A DNA stretch of 13,223 nt from the NCBI GenBank assembly GCA_002309335.1, contig DBXH01000050.1, positions 47,645 through 60,867 of the forward strand, given 5' to 3'. The stretch's first letter is position 1. Each line of letters opens with the position of its first letter. The notes beneath the pieces were generated by a model. It searched no databases. It was given only the letters and a program-made list of their open reading frames with translations, and was not told the DNA's origin. The DNA comes from Bacteroidales bacterium UBA1217. GTDB lineage: Bacteria > Bacteroidota > Bacteroidia > Bacteroidales > P3. This document shows positions 6,022 to 13,199 of this stretch, piece after piece. The position numbers and the translations under genes were made by a program.

Positions 6022-7032
6022 ATGAACTTAGCAGAATATAAAGACGTATATGTGTTTGCCGAGCAACGTAACGGCAAACTGCAGAATGTGGCTCTTGAGC
6101 TTTTGGGAAAGGCCCGCGAGCTCGCCGATGCCAATAATGAGAAAGTCGTCGCTATGCTCCTCGGCAAGGATGTGAAACCTCTTGCCCAGACTCTTATAGA
6201 GCACGGTGCCGACAAAGTACTCGTGGTTGATCACGACCTGTTGAAGGACTACCTCACCGAACCTTACACAGAGGCTATCACTCAGATTATCACCGAGCAG
6301 AAACCTAGTATTATGCTTATCGGTGCCACCACTATCGGCCGTGACCTCGGTCCGCGTGTCAGTGCCCGCAACCGTACTGGTCTTACTGCCGATGCTACCA
6401 AGCTTGAAATTAGCGATGACGAGGCTCACGAGTTCCGTATGACCCGTCCTGCTTTCGGCGGTAATCTGATGGCTACCATCCTCTGCAAGAATCACCGTCC
6501 GCAGATGAGTACTGTCCGTCCGGGCGTTATGCAGAAAATGGCTGCCGATGCTAACCGCAAGGGTGAGGTTGTAGACTACAATGTCAATTTCGACGAAAAG
6601 AAGATTGCTCGCGTCAAGCTGGTCAAGACCGTCAAGGAAGAGAAGACCGTCACCGATATTAGCGAGGCCAAGATTCTCGTAAGCGGTGGCCGCGGTGTCG
6701 GGACCAAGGATGGTTTCGGTAAACTCGAAGCTCTTGCCAAAGAACTCGGTGGCGAGGTCTCCAGCAGCCGTGCAATGGTTGACGCCGGTGTTATGGAGCA
6801 GAGCCGTCAGGTGGGTCAGACGGGTAAGACCGTTCGTCCTGCACTCTATATGGCTTGCGGAATCAGTGGCGCCATCCAGCACCTTGCAGGTATGGAGGAG
6901 AGTGAACTCATTGTTGCTATCAACAAGGATAAGTTTGCTCCCATCTTCAGCGTTGCCGACCTCGGCATAGTGGGCGATCTTCACAAGATAGTCCCGATGC
7001 TCACAGAGCGCCTGAAGACTATGCAGAAGTAA
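6022..7032 (+). CDS. etfA: Electron transfer flavoprotein, alpha subunit
   Basis: A 336-residue EtfA without a ferredoxin-like N-terminal extension. The N-terminal half (about 1-200) is the adenine-nucleotide-hydrolase-like fold shared with EtfB; GATTIGRDLGPR (101-112) is its family block. The FAD-binding domain (about 215-336) shows SGGRGVG (221-227), SSSRAMVDAG (247-256), GQTGKTV (265-271), ACGISGAIQH (278-287) and INKDKFAPIF (300-309), the classic ETF-alpha flavin signature. With EtfB it carries electrons to or from Bcd; the motif set fits the ETFs of fermentative anaerobes. It is the last gene of the run and a strong terminator follows 28 bases after the stop. Confidence 0.94.
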   Translation: MNLAEYKDVYVFAEQRNGKLQNVALELLGKARELADANNEKVVAMLLGKDVKPLAQTLIEHGADKVLVVDHDLLKDYLTEPYTEAITQIITEQKPSIMLIGATTIGRDLGPRVSARNRTGLTADATKLEISDDEAHEFRMTRPAFGGNLMATILCKNHRPQMSTVRPGVMQKMAADANRKGEVVDYNVNFDEKKIARVKLVKTVKEEKTVTDISEAKILVSGGRGVGTKDGFGKLEALAKELGGEVSSSRAMVDAGVMEQSRQVGQTGKTVRPALYMACGISGAIQHLAGMEESELIVAINKDKFAPIFSVADLGIVGDLHKIVPMLTERLKTMQK

Positions 7033-7059
7033 AAATAGTATTTATATACAAATACGTTG

Positions 7060-7087
7060 AAAGCCAGCAGAAATGCTGGCTTTTTTA
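7060..7087 (+). terminator. Rho-independent terminator after etfA
   Basis: An 8-bp stem AAGCCAGC (7061-7068) with GCTGGCTT (7075-7082), loop AGAAAT, followed by a T run to 7086. On the minus strand the hairpin is followed only by TTTCAACG, so it would be a weak terminator for guaD. Confidence 0.95.
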
Positions 7088-7142
7088 TCAAATTTACTTT
7101 CTAATATTGTTAATTTGCAAATATCTTTTAATGATAGAAAAT

Positions 7143-7655
7143 CTAATACACCGTTTTATCCGTCTTCTCAGCCCAATTGCGGAATGTGTGGAGCGCTTCG
7201 TCTCGAAGTAGGGGAATTATGGGGAGCGAGCGTTGGTCGATGGGGCGGGCGAGTTCGTCATAGATAAAGTCGTCGGCAAAATCAATGTTGGCGGCATCTT
7301 TGCGTGTGTTACCGTAGTAGATGCGGCTGATACCAGCCCAATAGATAGCTCCCAGGCACATAGGACATGGTTCGCAAGAGGTGTAAAGTGTACAGCCCTC
7401 GAGACTGAATGAGCCGAGTGTGTGGCATGCTTGTCGGATCGCATTCACCTCGGCGTGGGCGGTAGGGTCGTTGTCGAGGGTGACGCAGTTAGAACCACGG
7501 GCAATGATTTGACCGTCCTTAACAATTACAGCGCCGAAAGGTCCACCGCCGCGTTCTACACTCTCGTCGGCAAGGCGTATGGCCTCACGCATAAAATGTG
7601 CGTCGTTATTTGTGATGTTATTGTCTGTCAGCTGTTGATGTGCAGGGGAATCCAT
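7143..7655 (-). CDS. guaD: Guanine deaminase (CDA-fold, GuaD type)
   Basis: A 170-residue zinc deaminase of the cytidine-deaminase fold. It converts guanine to xanthine in purine salvage or nitrogen supply. GGGPFGAVIVKDG (36-48) is the family opening. HAEVNAIR (67-74) gives zinc ligand His67 and proton-shuttle Glu69, and PCPMC (96-100) gives zinc ligands Cys97 and Cys100. DPTAHAE, AIYWAG and FADDFIYDEL (126-135), with a C-terminus ending in Tyr, match Bacillus GuaD rather than tRNA-specific TadA; positions align with an offset of 14 because of an extra polar N-terminal stretch. ATG at 7655 lies 24 bases downstream of a well-formed promoter. It is divergent from patB and convergent with etfA. 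Confidence 0.88.
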   Translation of the reverse strand: MDSPAHQQLTDNNITNNDAHFMREAIRLADESVERGGGPFGAVIVKDGQIIARGSNCVTLDNDPTAHAEVNAIRQACHTLGSFSLEGCTLYTSCEPCPMCLGAIYWAGISRIYYGNTRKDAANIDFADDFIYDELARPIDQRSLPIIPLLRDEALHTFRNWAEKTDKTVY

Positions 7656-7679
7656 CTTTTATATAGATTTAAACAAATG

Positions 7680-7710
7680 CAAAAGTACGATAATTTTGAA
7701 TAACGGCAAA
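7680..7710 (-). promoter_or_regulatory. Bacteroidota -33/-7 promoter of guaD
   Basis: On the minus strand TTTG (7710-7707) is followed by exactly 19 bases and TACTTTTG (7687-7680), a full TTTG-N19-TAnnTTTG promoter. It is the best-formed promoter in the window. The leader before the ATG at 7655 would be roughly 15-20 bases. Confidence 0.8.
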
Positions 7711-7771
7711 ATAAAAATGGAGATAGCTTCGGATGTTGTCAAAAAAAATTTTTCATTTCACTCATTTTTTG

Positions 7772-7779
7772 TAACTTTG
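7772..7779 (+). promoter_or_regulatory. -7 box TAACTTTG upstream of patB
   Basis: TAACTTTG lies 36 bases before the patB ATG, after an A/T-rich stretch (7741-7770). The -33 region is T-rich (around 7749-7753) but lacks a clean TTTG. With the guaD promoter it makes the 160-base spacer 7656-7815 a divergent promoter region; nothing else is seen there. Confidence 0.6.
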
Positions 7780-7815
7780 CAAATTGTAATGATCTAAAAG
7801 ATAAAACGCAACGAT

Positions 7816-8988
7816 ATGAAATACAATTTTGATGAAATGATTGAGCGTCGCGGAACTAACTGCTTTAAGTGGGATGCTCTGCTGTCGATGTACGGATATG
7901 ACGATTTGTTGCCGATGTGGGTGGCAGATATGGATTTTTGTTCGCCTGATTTTGTGATGGAAGCTATACGTCGTCGCTGCGATCATCCAGTATTGGGTTA
8001 CACTATGCCGTCGGAAGGCTATTGGAAGGCTGTGACAGATTGGCTGGGAAACCGTTACAATATTGTTGCGTCGAAAGAAACGCTTCATTTCATTCCCGGT
8101 ATCGTGGCAGGCATATCGTTTGCATTGTTGGCATTGACTCAACCCAACGACAAGGTGTTGGTGACCACGCCTGTCTATCCTCCGTTCTTGAACCTGCCGC
8201 GTGAAAGTGGGCGGACATTGGTATGCAGTCCTTTAAAGATTGAAAACGGGCGCTTCGCAATCGATTTTGATGATTTTGAACGCAAGGCCGAAGACTGCAA
8301 GATATTTATTATGAGCAATCCTCACAATCCGGCAGGCACGGTGTGGGGCTCTGATGTACTGATGCGTATTGCCGACATCTGCAATCGACATAATGTCATC
8401 GTGATAAGCGATGAGATCCATGCCGACTTGACGCTGCCGCCTCACAAACACGTGAGCTACAGTACCGTAAGCACCAACGCTTGCGACAACAGCATTACTT
8501 TTATGGCTCCAAGCAAGACGTTCAATATAGCAGGTTTGGGCAGCTCGGTATGCTACGTTCCCAATCCAGACCTTCGCAAACGTTTTTTTTGCTGGCTTGA
8601 CGCACTGGGTGTAGCGGGTGGCAACATCTTTGCTTTTACGGCTGCCGAGGCCGCCTTTTCCAACGGCGATGAGTGGCTTAAGCAGATGCTTGACTATCTG
8701 AAAGAGAATGTCTTCACTCTCCAGGCATTCCTAAATGCCCGTCTGCCTAAAGTCAAGGTTGTCTTGCCAGAGGCTTCCTATCTTGCCTGGCTCGATTTTT
8801 CCGACTATGGAATCTCGCACAAGGAATTGGCCGAAAAACTAATAAAAGAGGCACGTGTGGCGCTCAACGACGGCACAACCTTTGGCGGCGAGGCATACGA
8901 ATGCTGTTTCCGTATCAATTTGGGATGTCCAAAGTCGATGCTGCTCGATGCCTTGAACCGTATTGCGGGTGTTTTACCAACTGCTTAA
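7816..8988 (+). CDS. patB: PatB/MalY-type PLP-dependent C-S lyase (cystathionine beta-lyase)
   Basis: A 390-residue fold-type I PLP enzyme. MWVADMDF (34-41) is the MalY/PatB signature near the N-terminus. TPVYPPF (118-124) gives the ring-stacking Tyr121, SNPHNPAGTVW (167-177) contains the cofactor Asn, ISDEIHADL (197-205) holds Asp199 for the pyridine nitrogen, APSKTFNIAGL (231-241) holds the Schiff-base Lys234, and Arg366 in CFRINLGCP binds the substrate carboxylate. PEASYLAWLDF (318-328) is the family block after the small domain. It breaks C-S bonds of cystathionine or cysteine conjugates to give thiols, pyruvate and ammonia; exact substrate uncertain. ATG at 7816 follows a TAACTTTG box. 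The next gene starts 10 bases after its stop. Confidence 0.93.
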   Translation: MKYNFDEMIERRGTNCFKWDALLSMYGYDDLLPMWVADMDFCSPDFVMEAIRRRCDHPVLGYTMPSEGYWKAVTDWLGNRYNIVASKETLHFIPGIVAGISFALLALTQPNDKVLVTTPVYPPFLNLPRESGRTLVCSPLKIENGRFAIDFDDFERKAEDCKIFIMSNPHNPAGTVWGSDVLMRIADICNRHNVIVISDEIHADLTLPPHKHVSYSTVSTNACDNSITFMAPSKTFNIAGLGSSVCYVPNPDLRKRFFCWLDALGVAGGNIFAFTAAEAAFSNGDEWLKQMLDYLKENVFTLQAFLNARLPKVKVVLPEASYLAWLDFSDYGISHKELAEKLIKEARVALNDGTTFGGEAYECCFRINLGCPKSMLLDALNRIAGVLPTA

Positions 8989-8998
8989 AGACAATAAT

Positions 8999-9403
8999 AT
9001 GAAACATTTAATCATTCTTTTTGCCTTGATGCTGTCGTGTATTGTCGCTAAGGCCCAAAACGATACCATTGTTCTCGCTCCTTTCCAAGATACACAATAC
9101 GTTCTTGTATATTATTCTGATGCTTTTGTCGACAGCCTCGTGCGCGACTGCGGGGCTGACGAAACAGAGCTGGACGACTTGTATACGGCATTGGACGATT
9201 ATGCTTTCTATCTCCATCAGTGTTCTCAGAAACTCGATTCACTTGGCATAAAATATCTTCAAGCCGACAACGATACTCGGATCTATTTGCGTGAAGAAAA
9301 ACGCTGGTTGACCCTACCGTACAGGAATTTTGTGGGTGTGCTGGTGTATGTTCGCGGCAAAGAACCGGAGTGGCTTGATGTTTTTAATTGGCTATCTCGT
9401 TAG
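8999..9403 (+). CDS. Small exported protein of unknown function
   Basis: 134 residues; I do not recognise a family. A signal peptide is clear: MKH, a hydrophobic core (residues 4-16) and AKA before Gln20, a cleavage pattern common in Bacteroidota. Cys14 sits in MLSC, which is not a good lipobox. The mature part is acidic and Tyr-rich, with a probable helical central part (DETELDDLYTALDDYAFYLH, about 56-75) and beta-like segments on both sides (QYVLVYYS and FVGVLVYVRG). I chose ATG at 8999; a longer reading from 8963 would overlap the patB end and bury the signal peptide. It is 10 bases after patB, so probably co-transcribed. Its TAG stop overlaps the stop of the convergent patatin gene. Confidence 0.75.
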   Translation: MKHLIILFALMLSCIVAKAQNDTIVLAPFQDTQYVLVYYSDAFVDSLVRDCGADETELDDLYTALDDYAFYLHQCSQKLDSLGIKYLQADNDTRIYLREEKRWLTLPYRNFVGVLVYVRGKEPEWLDVFNWLSR

Positions 9404-11742
9404 AAATCCAGTCCTATTCCGAGGTAGAAACCGATTGTTTTATTAAGGTCCGACCAATGGATATTGGTGCGGAGGGGGCCGATAATTGAATTGTAGGCGT
9501 ATTCAAGGGCAAAGCCGAAGTTGAGCTGCGAATTGTCTACGTTGAAAATATTCTTCATTTTTTCCGACTGCATCACTATTTGTGCTGTGGCGGTTACATA
9601 ATGTCGCTTATTGAATTGCTGCCGCAGGTTGAAGCCCGTGGTGACTAAAGTGCGGGATGTGATGACGGGCGCATTTATGCCGACAAATGTGATTTGCTGG
9701 TCGAGTATGCGGTTAGCGTCGTTGATGGACAGCATATTGACATACGGCGCCACTGTTGCGCTTACATATCGTGCATCCAGGAACGGGATTGCTGTTGTAC
9801 GGTCGCCGCCGTGTGCCGAACGGTATCCAAACTGGATGGCGTGCAGCGGCTTGGAGTCGTGCTGCAATCCACGCGGCATCCAGTTGTACGAAGCTTTAAA
9901 CTGCACTCCGAGGGTGGGAAAGTAGGGATCGTCGAATGAGTCGGAACGCAGCTGAGCATAAGGACCGGCAAAGATATTCGACTTAGGCATTTGGTCGAAT
10001 AAGGAGTTCTGCAAGCCGTAGTCGACCAGCATCGTGGTTCGATAGAAATAGTCGGCGCATATGCCAAGTTGCAGAATCATCATCCGCCATGGCATTAAAG
10101 ATAGATATATGTCGCCGTGACCGCGGTTGAAATCTATTCGGAAATCATAGGGCTCGATGCGGAAAGCGCCGTTGCGTGCGGCTTGGAAGGATAGTTCGGT
10201 TCCAAAGTCTACACCTTGTCCGGTGCGCAGTGTGTGGCTGGCACGGAGGACGGTGTTAAGACCCAGGCGGGCGGTAAAGTCAACGCGGCTGCCTGTAAGT
10301 TGGTGAGCGTTGATACCTGTGTGAAGCAGAATGGATGCAAAGTCGACAGCGTCGAAACGCACACTGGCTCCCAATTGGTTGACGGGCGAACGGTAGCAAT
10401 TGAACTGGAGCGTGTAGGGAGCCGTGTCTCCCAGTATCTCGTAGGTGACTTTTTCAAAAGCTTTGGTGCCTATCATCGTGGCAATGGCGTCTTCGAGTTC
10501 CAGGATGTGCAGCGGCCGTTCGCCAAATGGGTCCATCTTGAGTCGCTTGCGCAGATACCGTTCCTCTTTGGCGTTGATACCTGTGAATTGTATTTTGTTG
10601 TAATTGATGGTTTGTTTGCTCAGATTGACGGCTTTTGGCATATCCTTGCTGTGTGAGTTGCGGATAACGATGCCGTCCAAACGTTCTTTAAGTTTGTTGA
10701 TGCTTGTGATATGTTGCTTCACGGCTTCTTGTCCGCGTTGTATCATTATGTTTATGCTCTCCTTGTCGAAACTCAGCAAAGAGAAGTCTGACAGCTCCGG
10801 CTGGATGTAAATATCAGTGACAGAAAGAGCCGACTCGTAGGCTTCGCGTCCAAGAACGTCGGTGGTTTGGTATACGATGTCGAGCATACTGCGCATTTGG
10901 TTTGCGTTCAGAGCCGGAGCCGATACATCAACGCCGATAATGATGTCGGCACCAAGCTGTTTTGCTATCTCGGCGGGGAAATTGCTGCGCATACTGCCGT
11001 CCATCAGCACCATATTGTCTTTCTTCACAGGCGTGAACATACCTGGTATTGACATTGATGAGCGCATAGCGGTAACAAGGCTGCCGCTGAACCATACTTT
11101 TGGTTTTGCGGTAACCATATCTGTAGCCACGCATACAAATGGGATTGGCAGATTGATAAAATTGCATTCATCGCCGTATCCTATTGTCAAACTGCTCAGC
11201 AGGTCCTCTATATTGCGTCCTTGCACAATGCCGTCGCTCAGGATGCTGCGGCTGCTGATTTCCGGTTTGTGAAAATCCCATTTGTATGAGCCGTAAGGAA
11301 TGCTCAACTGGAATTGACGGTCGTAGTCCTTCTGGGTCAGAGCGTCGAATCGTCGTGGATGACTGTCATACAGCAGATAGTTCCAATCCTGGTTGCGGAT
11401 TATGGCTTCAAGTTCATCTCCTGAATATCCGCAGGCGTAGAGTCCTCCGACCAGTCCTCCGATGCTGGTTCCCATCACAAGGTCGATAGGTATGCCCGCT
11501 CGCTCAAGGTATTGGATTACGCTTATATGTGCTGCACCTTTCGCACCTCCGCCGCTGAGTACCAATGCTACCGTGGGCCTTTCTGCACGAATGCTGTCCA
11601 TATGCTTTTGAAACTGCACAATAGCGGCCGAATCCCTCTTCGGGTCTATGCCATAACTGTACGACGTAGCAGATTGGCTGTGTGCGTTCATCGCATACAG
11701 CATCATTACAATTAAGCTTATTATGTATCTGTTATATATCAA
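9400..11742 (-). CDS. Patatin-like phospholipase fused to an outer-membrane beta barrel
   Basis: 780 residues in three parts. A signal peptide (1-23, core YIISLIVMMLYAMNA) is followed by a patatin domain (about 56-350): GGGAKG oxyanion loop (64-69), GTSIGG nucleophile elbow with Ser93, and DGS with Asp248 completing the Ser-Asp dyad. A POTRA-like segment follows (about 380-440, INYNKIQFTGINAKEE onward). The rest (about 450-780) is a BamA/TpsB-like barrel with alternating aromatic strands, ending in GIGLDF with the C-terminal Phe typical of barrel proteins. The layout matches type Vd autotransporters such as PlpD, so the lipase is probably exposed or released at the cell surface. The start is TTG at 11742: upstream the frame closes at 11758-11760 and the first in-frame ATG would cut the signal peptide. 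It follows PNP after a 37-base gap. Confidence 0.88.
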   Translation of the reverse strand: MIYNRYIISLIVMMLYAMNAHSQSATSYSYGIDPKRDSAAIVQFQKHMDSIRAERPTVALVLSGGGAKGAAHISVIQYLERAGIPIDLVMGTSIGGLVGGLYACGYSGDELEAIIRNQDWNYLLYDSHPRRFDALTQKDYDRQFQLSIPYGSYKWDFHKPEISSRSILSDGIVQGRNIEDLLSSLTIGYGDECNFINLPIPFVCVATDMVTAKPKVWFSGSLVTAMRSSMSIPGMFTPVKKDNMVLMDGSMRSNFPAEIAKQLGADIIIGVDVSAPALNANQMRSMLDIVYQTTDVLGREAYESALSVTDIYIQPELSDFSLLSFDKESINIMIQRGQEAVKQHITSINKLKERLDGIVIRNSHSKDMPKAVNLSKQTINYNKIQFTGINAKEERYLRKRLKMDPFGERPLHILELEDAIATMIGTKAFEKVTYEILGDTAPYTLQFNCYRSPVNQLGASVRFDAVDFASILLHTGINAHQLTGSRVDFTARLGLNTVLRASHTLRTGQGVDFGTELSFQAARNGAFRIEPYDFRIDFNRGHGDIYLSLMPWRMMILQLGICADYFYRTTMLVDYGLQNSLFDQMPKSNIFAGPYAQLRSDSFDDPYFPTLGVQFKASYNWMPRGLQHDSKPLHAIQFGYRSAHGGDRTTAIPFLDARYVSATVAPYVNMLSINDANRILDQQITFVGINAPVITSRTLVTTGFNLRQQFNKRHYVTATAQIVMQSEKMKNIFNVDNSQLNFGFALEYAYNSIIGPLRTNIHWSDLNKTIGFYLGIGLDF

Positions 11743-11748
11743 AAGAAT

Positions 11749-11783
11749 CTTTAATCTTTAAACTCTAAACTTTAAACTTTATA
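11749..11783. repeat. Tandem array, period 7, between PNP and the patatin gene
   Basis: Units CTTTAAT, CTTTAAA, CTCTAAA, CTTTAAA and CTTTATA start at 11749, 11756, 11763, 11770 and 11777, exactly 7 apart. The last unit contains the stop codon of the PNP gene (TAA on the minus strand, 11781-11779), and the array ends seven bases before the TTG start of the patatin gene. TTTAAA is self-complementary. Confidence 0.88.
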
Positions 11784-12591
11784 CCAACGATTTAAATATC
11801 TCCGTCATTTTGTCGGCGGCTTTGTCGGCGGCTTTCACAACATCGTCGCCATCGTTCTGGCAATTCTCGCCCAAATCTTTGGCGCAGTTTGAAATCACAC
11901 TCATCCCGAAAATCTCCATACCACAATGGCGCGCCACCGTAACCTCCGGCACGGTCGACATACCCACCGCGTCGCCACCAAGCAAACGGAACATACGGTA
12001 TTCTGCACGTGTCTCATAGCTGGGACCCGTCTCGGCCACATATACGCCCTCTCTCAGCGTTAAACCCATTTTGGCGGCTGTCTCCTTGGCCTTGTTGCGA
12101 AGTGCGGTGCTGTAGACATTGGTCATATCGGGGAACCGCACTCCCATTTCGTCGATATTTTTGCCAATCAGCGGATTGGGCATAAAACTGATATGGTCGG
12201 TGATTATCATCAAGTCGCCTACTCCAAAGTCGGGGTTTATTCCTCCTGCGGCGTTCGACACCAGCAGCCGTTCCACGCCGATACGTGACATAACCCTCAC
12301 AGGGAAAGTCACTTCCTGCATAGTGTAGCCCTCATAGTAATGGAAACGTCCCTGCATAGCCATAACAGATTTGCCGTTCAGTCGGCCGAAAATCAGGTTG
12401 CCCTTGTGACCTATCGCCGTGCTGACTTTGAAATGCGGTATTTCTCCGTATGGTATTATCGTGGCGTCGTCTATGGCATCGGCCAGTTTGCCAAGGCCAC
12501 TGCCGAGAATGATGGCCGTTTGGGGAATGCACGGGATGCGGCTTTTCAGATACTCCGCGGCCTCGTCTATATGTTTGATTATTTCGTTCAT
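11779..12591 (-). CDS. punA: Purine nucleoside phosphorylase (trimeric class)
   Basis: A 270-residue PNP of the trimeric, mammalian-like class. It splits inosine, guanosine and deoxy forms with phosphate into base and ribose-1-phosphate. Visible active-site blocks are GSGLG (30-34, phosphate Ser31), GHKGN (61-65), GRFHYYEGY (81-89; Arg82, His84, Tyr86), NAAGG (113-117), ETGPSYETRAE (187-197), AVGMSTVPEV (208-217, Met211 at the ribose) and SNCAKD (234-239), whose Asn235 stands at the purine-contacting asparagine. This separates it from hexameric DeoD. The ATG at 12591 overlaps the TGA of the upstream nuclease gene as ATGA, which suggests coupled translation. The product guanine is a substrate for the GuaD encoded in this window. 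Confidence 0.94.
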   Translation of the reverse strand: MNEIIKHIDEAAEYLKSRIPCIPQTAIILGSGLGKLADAIDDATIIPYGEIPHFKVSTAIGHKGNLIFGRLNGKSVMAMQGRFHYYEGYTMQEVTFPVRVMSRIGVERLLVSNAAGGINPDFGVGDLMIITDHISFMPNPLIGKNIDEMGVRFPDMTNVYSTALRNKAKETAAKMGLTLREGVYVAETGPSYETRAEYRMFRLLGGDAVGMSTVPEVTVARHCGMEIFGMSVISNCAKDLGENCQNDGDDVVKAADKAADKMTEIFKSLV

Positions 12592-13142
12592 AGTCCTTTC
12601 ATTTTTTCAATTTTCTTCATTATTTCTTCCGCCTGCTCATAGTCTTCGTTCTCCTCGCATATCCTCAGCTCCTCTTCTAGCTCCTCGATGCTCTTCTCGC
12701 CCGACAGGTGCGAGCCTAGCTCGATGTCGTTCTCCTGCGGCGTGAAACCAGTCTCCTCTAGCACCTTATCCGCCATCTCTATATCTACCGACTGCCGCAA
12801 AGCCAGCACCACAGCGTCACTTGCCCTCGCGTCAATTTCTTTCTCGTTAAAGCCGTCGCTCACTATCAATGTGGCATAAAATATACCCTCCTCAAAACGG
12901 TCGATGCGTACCAACTTCAGAGTCAATGCAAATGCCTCCATTATTGATAGCACCAGCTGATAAGTCATAGGTCGTTTAGCCTCTTGGCCTTCCTGCTCAA
13001 GGATAATCATCTCCGCCTCGTGCTCGCCGATCATCACAGGCACCTTGCGGTCGCCCATCGGGTCATAGAGCATCAGCACAAACATAGCGGTGTCGGTAAA
13101 GCCCTGCAGTACCTCAGTAGGATATACTTTCTTGTAGTTCAA
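12588..13142 (-). CDS. Bifunctional nuclease (BFN/DUF151) with C-terminal UVR motif
   Basis: 184 residues. Residues about 5-135 form a BFN (DUF151) domain: VPVMIGEHEAEMI (34-46) and RPMTYQLV (57-64), with the highly conserved DARASDAVVLALR (104-116). The family includes nucleases acting on RNA and DNA, mostly known from plants and predicted in bacteria. Residues about 150-184 form a UVR-like helical hairpin (EELEEELRICEENEDYEQAEEI), a protein-contact motif known from UvrB/UvrC and Clp partners. The BFN-UVR layout recurs in Bacteroidota. The start is TTG at 13142, since an in-frame stop lies 15 bases upstream and no ATG occurs before codon 20. It overlaps PNP by ATGA and is preceded by a 9-bp tandem array. 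Confidence 0.87.
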   Translation of the reverse strand: MNYKKVYPTEVLQGFTDTAMFVLMLYDPMGDRKVPVMIGEHEAEMIILEQEGQEAKRPMTYQLVLSIMEAFALTLKLVRIDRFEEGIFYATLIVSDGFNEKEIDARASDAVVLALRQSVDIEMADKVLEETGFTPQENDIELGSHLSGEKSIEELEEELRICEENEDYEQAEEIMKKIEKMKGL

Positions 13143-13144
13143 TT

Positions 13145-13199
13145 GGTTTAAGATTTAAAGGTTGTAAAGGTTTTAAAGGTTTTCCGTTCTCCGTTTTCC
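13145..13199. repeat. Tandem array, period 9 changing to 7, upstream of the BFN gene
   Basis: GGTT cores lie at 13145, 13160, 13169 and 13178; the last three are 9 apart within TAAAGGTTT-type units. The sequence then changes to CCGTTCT and CCGTTTT with CC at 13184, 13191 and 13198, a period of 7. The 9-bp unit is close to the reverse complement of the CCTTTAAAC units found before bcd. It starts three bases upstream of the TTG start of the BFN gene. Confidence 0.78.

Noticed and set aside
6028..6984. A 318-codon open frame antisense to nearly all of etfA
   Set aside because: Its predicted protein matches no family pattern, while the + strand shows a complete EtfA. Long antisense frames arise from the codon bias of well-expressed genes; similar shadows cover bcd (4325-4903) and etfB (4940-5569).
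7073..7267. A 64-codon + strand frame after etfA
   Set aside because: It starts in the terminator hairpin and runs antisense into the 3' end of guaD; low-complexity product.
7143..7655. TadA-type tRNA adenosine deaminase
   Set aside because: The C-terminal half (AIYWAG, FADDFIYDEL, final Tyr) follows GuaD, not TadA.
8963..8998. Upstream start for the small exported protein
   Set aside because: It would overlap the patB coding end and bury the signal peptide; ATG at 8999 gives a normal signal peptide.
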